Positions 23,616 to 29,437 of a stretch of DNA of 42,048 nt are shown in pieces. Origin of the DNA: a virus. Every line of letters starts with the position of its first letter. The first letter of the stretch is position 1. The notes below the pieces were generated by a model. The model did not search any database. It was not told the origin of the DNA and saw only the letters and a program-made list of their open reading frames with translations. The position numbers and the translations under genes are program-made. The stretch is taken from IMG/VR virus record IMGVR_UViG_3300009002_000011, positions 1 to 42,048 of that record; one strand, given 5' to 3'.

Positions 23616-23666
23616 GCTGTTTCGACCTTTTGGTCTCGTCAGTACAGATACACATCTGTAGACAGC
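23616..23666 (-). ncRNA. Hammerhead ribozyme C (type III)
   Basis: Minus strand: stem III GCUGU/ACAGC (5 bp), triplet GUC with the cut after 23661, stem I TACAGAT/ATCTGTA (7 bp, GTGT loop), CTGACGA (23642-23636, fitting CUGANGA), stem II GACC/GGTC with an AAAA loop, and GAAA (23623-23620). All canonical core positions are present. It lies between the amidoligase gene and a small ORF, directly downstream of a 7-bp hairpin. Confidence 0.92.
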
Positions 23667-23684
23667 GGGAGTATCTCTACTCCC
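23667..23684 (-). other. Stem-loop 5' of ribozyme C
   Basis: GGGAGTA/TACTCCC, 7 bp with a 4-nt loop. It begins 8 nt after the amidoligase stop and ends at the first base of ribozyme stem III. It replaces the palindrome-type hairpin seen before ribozymes A and B: a different sequence in the same position, which points to a structural role. Confidence 0.85.
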
Positions 23685-23692
23685 ATTTGCTG

Positions 23693-24652
23693 TTAGTATT
23701 GCCTTACGCAATCTCTATCCCAAAAATCACGCATTGTGTTTGTTGGGTCAATCCATCTTTGGGTCTTTGGATTGATTTTGTTGGACACAATTGTCTTGCG
23801 GAATGCTTCTGCCAATTCCATCATCTCTAACACCTTGGTCTCATCTTGTTCGTACATAGACATCAAGATTGGCTTTAGCTTGTTTAGAAGCGATTTGTGG
23901 CTTCCTCTCGGTGAGTTGATACTATGGTCAACTATCACATACATCATCTCATAACGTCTCATCATCTGCTTCACAGATTGGAATCGTGATGGTAATCTAA
24001 ACTCAAGAGCGTGTCTCATTGGTTTAGCTACTGTGTATTTGTGGTGTCTTCCACCCATCATTTTAACTAGTCTTCTTCTAGTGTTTTGGTCGTGTCTCAT
24101 CGTGATGTTCTTGTTGCAATATCCATTGCCTAATCTGTGACGAAACAATGCAAGCAGAATACCGCAGTTTTTACGCATTGCATCCATCACCTCGTAGCCA
24201 TCCATCCCATCTACAGAGACAGTGATATGTCCACCGCATTTGGTATTTGATGGTGAAAACTCATCTTCAATAATCGTTCTAGCTTGGTGCATCATATTGA
24301 AAACTTTGTTTCTCCATTTACCTCTAGGTAGCAAAGGTAAGATGTTTGTCACTGCTTCATAACCGCAAGATGAATCACGTTCAAATCCTGCAAATAGAGT
24401 GTACTCTTGTACAGCTCCTCGGTGAAATCTAGTCTTTTCAACTTCGAAACCTATAGCAAATCTGCTCTTAAAATCACCTTGGTTTTGCTCGTCTTCTAGG
24501 ATATTACGTCTATCATTCCATTTCAGTGTAGCAATGTCACTGCTCTTTGCACCCTTGTGATGCTCTAGGGATGCATCGCATCCATGGTATCTGTTTACTC
24601 TCGCTCTCGCTGAGTTTCCTGTTACTGTGTAGTTAATCTCGTTTGTATTCAT
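23693..24652 (-). CDS. Amidoligase (COOH-NH2 ligase, glutamine-synthetase-like fold)
   Basis: 319 codons from MNTNEINYTV. The alternative GTG within the palindrome at 24682 is less likely. Family features: a GFEVEK strand (68-73, the GxExE-type start), an ERDSSCGYEAVT segment (91-102), CGGHITVSV (139-147, the conserved CG.H.H-like turn) and HALEFRLPS (214-222). Known: amidoligases join amino groups to carboxylates with ATP and recur with GAT-II and gamma-glutamyl cyclotransferase genes. That genomic link is seen here 2.1 kb downstream. Substrate unknown. Confidence 0.75.
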   Translation of the reverse strand: MNTNEINYTVTGNSARARVNRYHGCDASLEHHKGAKSSDIATLKWNDRRNILEDEQNQGDFKSRFAIGFEVEKTRFHRGAVQEYTLFAGFERDSSCGYEAVTNILPLLPRGKWRNKVFNMMHQARTIIEDEFSPSNTKCGGHITVSVDGMDGYEVMDAMRKNCGILLALFRHRLGNGYCNKNITMRHDQNTRRRLVKMMGGRHHKYTVAKPMRHALEFRLPSRFQSVKQMMRRYEMMYVIVDHSINSPRGSHKSLLNKLKPILMSMYEQDETKVLEMMELAEAFRKTIVSNKINPKTQRWIDPTNTMRDFWDRDCVRQY

Positions 24653-24666
24653 AGTAGTAGTATTTT

Positions 24667-24682
24667 GTGTCTTCGAAGACAC
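24667..24682. repeat. 16-bp palindrome copy 9, between two genes
   Basis: Exact 16-mer, 3 nt after the stop at 24686 and 14 nt before the amidoligase ATG at 24652. Right flank CT and left flank TT do not extend the stem. Confidence 0.9.
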
Positions 24683-24685
24683 TGA

Positions 24686-25282
24686 TTAGGATAATTTAGA
24701 TGCTAAAAATTCGATTGCTTTTGCGATGTCCTCTGCGCCGTTCGTAGTAATTACTTTGCCTTGGTCATCAATTCGTACAGATACTGTGGTTTCACCTTTG
24801 AATGTCATCGTGAATACTGTTGATGTTCTCTCTGCTGATGCAGTTTCTGTGGTTTCACCGCCATTACTAGCGAACTTCAATAGGGATGCTACTGACATAG
24901 ATGCAGAATCACCGTTTGCATCTGCTTCAGCTACAGCAGATTTGAATTGTGCTACTACTTCGGGCTGTTCGTTCTGTAGCTTACCTACCTTCAGCATTTT
25001 GTAGAAAAATGACTTCTTCCATCCGTACAATTTGGTGTAGAAATCTTCCTTTGTCCAAGTTACACCGTAGTCATCCATCTGTGCTTTTCCTTGTGCTGAG
25101 TTGAACCAACCCCAAGATTTAACTACAATCTCACTTAGCTGTAGTGATTTCTCAAATTTCACTTTCTTGGCATCAGCTACACCGCTAATTAGAGACTCGA
25201 TGTCTCTTAGGCTTCCACCTATCTGATTTGCTACAGATACTTCGTTGAACAATGCACTTTCAATACTTAATAAATTTCTCAT
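24686..25282 (-). CDS. Uncharacterised phage protein, 198 aa, first in early arm
   Basis: Start placed at MRNLLSIESALFNEV (ATG at 25282). A longer frame to 25345 is open but overlaps a small leader-like ORF. Three parts are visible: a helical N-terminus, a central aromatic-rich segment KSWGWFNSAQG/DFYTKLYGWKKSFFYKML, and after an Ala/Ser/Thr linker a beta-type C-terminus (FTMTFKGETTVSVRID). Similar proteins occur first in flavophage early operons. The arrangement suggests a DNA-associated or regulatory role, but I do not recognise the family. Confidence 0.7.
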   Translation of the reverse strand: MRNLLSIESALFNEVSVANQIGGSLRDIESLISGVADAKKVKFEKSLQLSEIVVKSWGWFNSAQGKAQMDDYGVTWTKEDFYTKLYGWKKSFFYKMLKVGKLQNEQPEVVAQFKSAVAEADANGDSASMSVASLLKFASNGGETTETASAERTSTVFTMTFKGETTVSVRIDDQGKVITTNGAEDIAKAIEFLASKLS

Positions 25283-25301
25283 CTTGTTGGTTTTTAGATG
25301 A

Positions 25302-25409
25302 TTAGATGGCAATATTGCCGATATGACTAGAACTTTGCACTTCATTGCTGTGTAAAACGCTGATTGTCAGCGAGTTAGCGTATTTGTTGATGTGACATAG
25401 TCTATCCAT
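25302..25409 (-). CDS. Possible leader peptide, 35 aa
   Basis: Begins MDRLCHINKYANSLT and stops 19 nt before the ATG of the first large early gene. A hairpin CGCTGA-TTG-TCAGCG (25359-25373) lies inside it. The position fits an upstream regulatory ORF, but coding potential is weak. Confidence 0.35.
   Translation of the reverse strand: MDRLCHINKYANSLTISVLHSNEVQSSSHIGNIAI
25359..25373. other. Hairpin in early leader
   Basis: 6-bp perfect stem CGCTGA/TCAGCG with a 3-nt loop TTG. No T-run. It lies 77 nt upstream of the first large early gene start and could be an attenuator or an operator half-site pair. Confidence 0.5.
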
Positions 25410-25602
25410 GGTGTAAAAATAGTCTATTTCTACGTTCTGTGCAAGTTTTGAATACGTTTTCTGTCGTTGTATTGTGCATTTGCTGTCTATTTCTTTGCAG
25501 TCAAGGGATTGCGTAATGTCTGCTCACGTACATTTGTTTAGGTAAAATGTCTATGGGGTAGGGGCTATGCTTTGTCTCTACTTGTCTGTAGAGTTTTACA
25601 AT

Positions 25603-25618
25603 GTGTCTTCAAAGACAC
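25603..25618. repeat. Palindrome variant (GTGTCTTCAAAGACAC)
   Basis: One base differs from the exact 16-mer, in the four central bases (TCGA to TCAA). The arms GTGTCT/AGACAC are intact, so a 6-bp stem-loop remains possible. It lies in the divergent control region. Confidence 0.85.
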
Positions 25619-25895
25619 AACAACAGCATTATAAGGGAAACTTCACCGTATAACGTGATACGTAGCACAGCTACAGCTACAGTGTGCTGTGGTGGGCTGT
25701 GGAAAAAAGCTAAAAAAATTGGGATGCACCGATTGAAAAAGCAAAATCGCTCGCAAAAAAAAATCGTTTTCGGATTGGGGTGTCGTCACGTGCAGCGGTA
25801 TATAACCCAAATACTACATATATCTAATAAATATTTTTGACTTACATTTATTTTTTATATATTTGTTCTTTCATATAGTTTGTTTGATAGTTAGG

Positions 25896-25924
25896 AAAAG
25901 GGTTTGATTTAGGTCAGCCCTTTT
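25896..25924 (+). terminator. Terminator-like hairpin in control region
   Basis: AAAAGGG (25896-25902) and CCCTTTT (25918-25924) with an inner TGA/TCA pairing, followed by more T (to 25927). It would end a plus-strand transcript entering from the left or, less well, a minus one. No gene upstream is identified, so an unknown short RNA is possible. Confidence 0.5.
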
Positions 25925-25957
25925 TTTATGCAGTAAATATTCCTATTGTGTAGACTT

Positions 25958-26065
25958 AGTGTAGATTCTATGTAGATTTTTTATAGCTAACTATTTGATT
26001 ATCAGTATTAGTGTTGAAAATGTAGATATTAAAAGAGAATTATACAGTAAGAAATATATAAATAG
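25958..26065 (+). repeat. Non-coding repeat copy 2 (about 105 bp, direct)
   Basis: Pairs with 14071-14180, with shared blocks TAGTGTAGATT, AACTA, GATT.TCA.TA, AGTGTTGAAAATGT and TTAAAA in the same order and spacing. It lies between a terminator-like hairpin and the groEL promoter. Confidence 0.6.
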
Positions 26066-26114
26066 AGTTTCTCTCTCTCTCTCTATAGGAGATGTTATTT
26101 TGTGCATTATTACA

Positions 26115-26146
26115 TTTGATGTATTAAATAAAAAATACTATCTTTG
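26115..26146 (+). promoter_or_regulatory. Promoter of groEL operon
   Basis: TTTG (26115-26118), 20 nt, TATCTTTG (26139-26146), a full match to the Bacteroidota -33/-7 consensus. Transcription would start about 7 nt later, some 15-20 nt before the groEL ATG. Confidence 0.8.
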
Positions 26147-26170
26147 TCAAATAAATCAAATCTAATACTT

Positions 26171-27778
26171 ATGAATAATCAAATGGGGTTCACCCCTAAA
26201 GACTTAAAGTTCGGTGAAGATGGTAGAGTTAAACTAAAAGCCGGAATCGAAAAGATTGCTAACGCAGTAAAGAGCACCCTCGGTCCTAGAGGTAATACAG
26301 TTCTTATTGAATCACAACATCATACAGGAGGAATCACGGTAACTAAGGATGGAGTTACGGTCGCTAAGGCGGTTGACTTGTTAGACCCGGTTGAGAATCT
26401 TGCGGTACGTATTATGAAAGAGGCTGCTGATAGAACAGCTAGCTCTGCCGGTGATGGAACGACTACAGCTATTGTGCTTACCGAGGCTCTTGTCGAGCAG
26501 GGTCACATTCATCTTGGTGATGGTGTAAACAACACGCAGGTTCTACGTGAGCTTGTTAGTGAGACTGAGCAGGTCGTAAAGACATTGAAAAAGAAAAGCA
26601 AGAGTGTAACTGACTCAAAGTTACTTGACGTTGCGACTATCTCTGCGAACAATGACGCTAAGGTAGGTCGTATTATATCTGACGTATACAAGTCGGTCGG
26701 TAAGGATGGGATTGTAACGGTAGAGAAATCTGACAGTTCAGAGACAACTTACACCACAACCAAAGGACTTATGGTAGAGAGAGGTTACTCTTCTCCTTTG
26801 TTCATTAACAACCAAAAGAAAGACGAGTGTATCTTAGAGGATGTTCATATCTTGGTATCTGATGCTGAGATAACAAACATACTTCAGATTGAGAATGTAC
26901 TTAAACCAATCATTGCTGAGAACAAGAAGCTTCTTCTTATTGCACCGTGTGCAACTAATGTGCTAAACACATTGGCGGCTAACGTTATGAAAAACAACTT
27001 GAAGATATGTAGTATAACTCCCCCGCAGTTCGGATATAAACAACACGAATTAATGCAAGATATCGCCATCTCGGTAGGAGCTACATACTTTTCAGAAAAG
27101 ACAGGTGATGATTTGTCACTAATGGGGTTTGATGATTTAGGTCACGCACCAAAGGTTATTGTAGAAAAGTCACAGACTGTGATTTTAAAAGACGACAATC
27201 ACTCAGATGAGATTGACGAGAGAGTAAAACAACTATGGGATAGCTACGAGAACACAAGTAGAGTTGCTGACAAAGAGTTTATCTTGTCACGTATCGCTTC
27301 ATTGACAGGTGGTGTTGGTGTAATTAAAGTTGGTGGTCAGACAGACCTAGAGCAGAAAGAGTTGTTTGACAGGATTGACGATGCTGTGTGTGCAGTACGT
27401 TCTGCAATGCAAGAAGGTATACTTCCGGGAGGAGGTGTGTCGCTAATGTATATCGGTCAAGAGATTCTGAAAAAACAAACTGACGATAAAAATAAAAAAA
27501 TTGCTTACGCAATTTTAGGTAACGCATTGCAAGCACCTGTTATGCAGATTCTTGATAATGCGGGATATCACATTAATGATGTGTACCCTGAGTGGGATAT
27601 AAAGTTTGGAGAAGGATACAATGTTGCTAGTGAGAAGTTTGGTAACATGATAAGGATGGGTGTGATAGACCCAATGAAAGTTACAAAGAGTGCACTACAA
27701 AATGCAGTATCTGTAGCGGTTACATTACTTAGTACGAATGCTATTATTACAATGGCACGAACTTATGACACTGAGTAG
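26171..27778 (+). CDS. groEL: Phage-encoded chaperonin GroEL
   Basis: 535 codons from MNNQMGFTPKDLKFG. An earlier TTG in frame at 26144 lies inside the promoter and is rejected. Family motifs: TLGPRGNTVLI (36-46), TKDGVTVAK (58-66), GDGTTTA (94-100, ATP/Mg site), LPGGGVSL and GYNVASEKFGNMIRMGVIDP near the end, which matches the conserved C-terminal ATPase segment. It is near full length but lacks the Gly-Met-rich tail and ends ARTYDTE. It probably folds capsid or other phage proteins with the GroES-like protein encoded 279 bp downstream. Confidence 0.97.
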   Translation: MNNQMGFTPKDLKFGEDGRVKLKAGIEKIANAVKSTLGPRGNTVLIESQHHTGGITVTKDGVTVAKAVDLLDPVENLAVRIMKEAADRTASSAGDGTTTAIVLTEALVEQGHIHLGDGVNNTQVLRELVSETEQVVKTLKKKSKSVTDSKLLDVATISANNDAKVGRIISDVYKSVGKDGIVTVEKSDSSETTYTTTKGLMVERGYSSPLFINNQKKDECILEDVHILVSDAEITNILQIENVLKPIIAENKKLLLIAPCATNVLNTLAANVMKNNLKICSITPPQFGYKQHELMQDIAISVGATYFSEKTGDDLSLMGFDDLGHAPKVIVEKSQTVILKDDNHSDEIDERVKQLWDSYENTSRVADKEFILSRIASLTGGVGVIKVGGQTDLEQKELFDRIDDAVCAVRSAMQEGILPGGGVSLMYIGQEILKKQTDDKNKKIAYAILGNALQAPVMQILDNAGYHINDVYPEWDIKFGEGYNVASEKFGNMIRMGVIDPMKVTKSALQNAVSVAVTLLSTNAIITMARTYDTE

Positions 27779-27780
27779 TT

Positions 27781-28056
27781 ATGATAGTAAAAGAAGATTT
27801 AATAAATCAAATAGATAAAAAAATGGGAGAATTTACAAAAGGATTAAAAAAAGGATTTTGGGCAGGACTACTTGCTTTTATTTTGGCAAAAATTTGTCAC
27901 GTACTAATATCATTTGCAATTGGATTTACAATTGGTTCAATGTTTGGCTTAACTAAAAATGTTATTGCTTTCTGCAAAATTATTGACAGCCCTATTATTG
28001 GATTATTGTTTTTAGTATTTGCAACTAGATTTATATATATAAAAATTGTAAAGTAA
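27781..28056 (+). CDS. Membrane protein between groEL and groES
   Basis: 91 codons, starting 2 nt after the groEL stop and ending 1 nt before the groES ATG. A charged N-terminus (MIVKEDLINQIDKKMGEF) and Lys-rich stretch precede two or three hydrophobic helices (about 27-54 and 69-86). No family is recognised. An inserted membrane-protein gene inside a chaperonin operon is unusual and suggests a linked role, for example membrane recruitment, which is inference. Confidence 0.75.
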   Translation: MIVKEDLINQIDKKMGEFTKGLKKGFWAGLLAFILAKICHVLISFAIGFTIGSMFGLTKNVIAFCKIIDSPIIGLLFLVFATRFIYIKIVK

Positions 28057-28057
28057 T

Positions 28058-28315
28058 ATGAAACCAATTAATAAATATATTGCAATCAAGACAATCGAGG
28101 AGGAGGTAAAGACTTCCTCCGGATTGTTATTATCCGCAGCCGATGTTGGTGAGATGAGATACAAGAAAGGTAAGGTAGTAAAACCCGGTACTGAGGTTTC
28201 AGTAATCAAAGAAGGTGACGTAATCTATTACGATGCACACGCAGGATTTACTATGATACTAAATGATGAGCAGCACACGATTATTCTTGAGAGAGATGTC
28301 GTTGTTGTTTTATAA
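28058..28315 (+). CDS. groES: Phage GroES-like co-chaperonin
   Basis: 85 codons. Pattern of GroES: N-terminal strand KPINKYIAIKTIEEE, mobile-loop-like TSSGLLLSAADVGEM, then RYKKGKVVKPG, IKEGDVIYYD and a C-terminal LERDVVVVL. It is slightly shorter than the usual 95-97 aa, and a shorter roof loop is likely. It is the last gene of the chaperonin operon and converges with the minus-strand gene, with which it overlaps by 35 nt at the 3' ends. Confidence 0.92.
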   Translation: MKPINKYIAIKTIEEEVKTSSGLLLSAADVGEMRYKKGKVVKPGTEVSVIKEGDVIYYDAHAGFTMILNDEQHTIILERDVVVVL

Positions 28316-28739
28316 ACTTATTCATTTCTATAATCATATTCTTATATACTTTATCTGTATAGGATACGTTCTTTAAGAATATAGGGTTTGCACTAGGACT
28401 CTCAGGGATTTCTTCCCCACTTAATTTTTTATACATAGAGCCAATCATACGCTTTGTTTTGTAAGACAAAGTGTATATGGCTTTTTTCTTTCTCTTATAA
28501 TCTCTTGGTCGAAAGACCTCAATCCAACCTTTTGCTTTTAGTTCGTCAAAACGCTTTTCGTTCCAACTAAAAATCTCATTGTACTCTGAGAATTTATCTT
28601 TATCAAAATAGTTTTCCGAGTAAAGGAATAACAGCATATCAAGCTCTCCTGTTGAAACCTTGTACTTAGCCTTTATAAAGTAACGGATTACTTTCCAATA
28701 CTTCAAATAATCTGAAGAGGGTGTATGTTTATATAACAT
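28281..28739 (-). CDS. Winged-helix-like DNA-binding protein, lone minus gene in late arm
   Basis: 152 codons. Residues about 28-110 follow a MarR-like winged-helix pattern: STGELDMLLFLYSENYF helix, FSWNEKRFDELKAKGWIEVFRP recognition helix and wing, then KKKAIYTLSYKTKRMI. A basic-to-hydrophobic tail follows. It is the only minus gene between 26 and 42 kb. It is divergent from the 28785 operon and tail-to-tail with groES, so it is a candidate regulator of the late genes. No direct operator is seen. Confidence 0.7.
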   Translation of the reverse strand: MLYKHTPSSDYLKYWKVIRYFIKAKYKVSTGELDMLLFLYSENYFDKDKFSEYNEIFSWNEKRFDELKAKGWIEVFRPRDYKRKKKAIYTLSYKTKRMIGSMYKKLSGEEIPESPSANPIFLKNVSYTDKVYKNMIIEMNKFIKQQRHLSQE

Positions 28740-28752
28740 TAAATTAAATTTG

Positions 28753-28760
28753 TATCTTTG
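28753..28760 (+). promoter_or_regulatory. Promoter -7 element of small virion gene cluster
   Basis: TATCTTTG, exact to TAnnTTTG, 25 nt before the ATG of the first gene of the cluster. The -33 element is imperfect (GTTT region at about 28727-28730). It lies just outside the start of the divergent winged-helix gene, so autoregulation is possible. Confidence 0.65.
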
Positions 28761-28784
28761 TACAAAAGTACTAAATATTTTAAG

Positions 28785-28964
28785 ATGAAAAATATGGACA
28801 AAGAAAAAATCCCTATGAAGAATAAGGATATTGAAAAACTTATTAAAGCTGCTAAAAAGAAAAATCAGAAAGTTGCTGAGGTAAAAATAGCAGGTTTGGC
28901 AGGTTTGGCAGGTTTGGCAACGGGTTTAGGAAATCAATTCAATGAAAAGAAAAAAAAGCAATAA
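28785..28964 (+). CDS. Small Lys-rich protein with AGL repeats, 59 aa
   Basis: Start chosen at MKNMDKEKIPMKNKD. Very basic, with a tandem AGLAGLAGLATGLG segment encoded by three 9-bp repeats (at about 28891-28917), which gives a short hydrophobic helix or Gly-rich linker. It ends with NEKKKKQ and overlaps the next gene by 23 nt. Likely a minor capsid-interior peptide by company, but this is inference. Confidence 0.6.
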   Translation: MKNMDKEKIPMKNKDIEKLIKAAKKKNQKVAEVKIAGLAGLAGLATGLGNQFNEKKKKQ

Positions 28965-29067
28965 AGATTCTTGTTACTACAAGGTGAAGAAATCGTATAA
29001 AGTTTTTCCATCAGCTTATGCTAGTGGAGCTATTGCCAAGTGCAGAAAAGCTAAATCCAAAAAGTAA
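28942..29067 (+). CDS. Small basic phage protein, DUF5872-like, 41 aa
   Basis: MKRKKSNKDSCYYKVKKSYK and then FPSAYASGAIAKCRK. The pattern CYYKVKK...FPSAYASGA..KCRK recurs in phages and large DNA viruses and often marks packaged basic proteins. Its TAA shares a base with the next ATG (TAATG), so translation is coupled. Confidence 0.75.
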   Translation: MKRKKSNKDSCYYKVKKSYKVFPSAYASGAIAKCRKAKSKK

Positions 29068-29321
29068 TGGCTGTAAGAAAAACAAAACAAGGAGCTAACC
29101 TTAAGCGTTGGTTCAAAGAGAAATGGACAGACGAAAAAGGGAATCCTTGCGGTTCTTCTAAAAACAAGTCAGTTAAAAAGTGTAGACCTAGCAAAAGAGT
29201 TAGTGGTGGTACTCCTAAGACTTGGAAGGAAATGTCATCTTCTGAAAAGAAGAAAGCGGTAGCCGAAAAGAAAAGAGTCGGCATGGGTAAAAAAACATCA
29301 TCATTAAAACGTAATAAATAA
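29067..29321 (+). CDS. Basic DUF5872-type virion-associated protein, 84 aa
   Basis: Begins MAVRKTKQGANLKRWFKEKW; then DEKGNPCGSSK...KCRPSKRV, TPKTWKEMSSSEKKKAVAEK. The KW..EKGNPCG and CRPS.RV blocks are characteristic of a family shared by phages and giant viruses. Highly basic, it probably binds DNA in the capsid or is packaged. It is coupled to the gene before it. Confidence 0.75.
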   Translation: MAVRKTKQGANLKRWFKEKWTDEKGNPCGSSKNKSVKKCRPSKRVSGGTPKTWKEMSSSEKKKAVAEKKRVGMGKKTSSLKRNK

Positions 29322-29325
29322 TATT

Positions 29326-29436
29326 ATGCCAACAGTAGGAAAAAAGAAATTCTCTTATACAGAAAAAGGAAAAAAAGCAGCAAAAGCTTACGCTAAGAAA
29401 ATAGGTAAGAAAGTAGTTAAAAAGAAAATGTATTAA
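29326..29436 (+). CDS. Lys-rich peptide, 36 aa
   Basis: MPTVGKKKFSYTEKGKKAA and more; about 40 percent Lys. The KKFxYTxxGKKAA..YAKK pattern is common in small phage proteins that accompany capsid proteins. It starts 4 nt after one stop and ends 1 nt before the next ATG. Confidence 0.7.
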   Translation: MPTVGKKKFSYTEKGKKAAKAYAKKIGKKVVKKKMY

Positions 29437-29437
29437 T

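Larger units (their letters stand above)
25410..26138. other. Divergent non-coding control region, 730 bp
   Basis: No credible gene. The left part (to about 25800) is less AT-rich than the rest of the window, with repeated CTACAG/CTGTGG words (25665-25705). It contains a variant palindrome at 25603-25618, a terminator-like hairpin at 25896-25924, the second copy of the 105-bp repeat at 25958-26065, and a CT microsatellite at about 26069-26083. It separates the minus-strand early arm from the plus-strand chaperonin operon, so early promoters and possibly an origin should lie here. I could not find a clean minus-strand TAnnTTTG. Confidence 0.6.

Noticed and set aside
24652-24682. GTG start inside the palindrome for the amidoligase
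   Set aside because: It would add ten low-complexity residues (SSKTQNTTT). The ATG at 24652 leaves the palindrome intergenic, as at other sites.
25601-25840. Open plus-strand frame of 79 codons starting MCLQRHNN
   Set aside because: It starts within the palindrome variant, its composition is unlike a phage protein (many Arg/Cys/His in an otherwise non-coding control region), and it has no promoter or neighbours in frame. I treat it as non-coding.
26144-26170. TTG start upstream of groEL
   Set aside because: It falls in the TATCTTTG promoter element, so it is unlikely to be within the mRNA. ATG 26171 gives a normal GroEL N-terminus.
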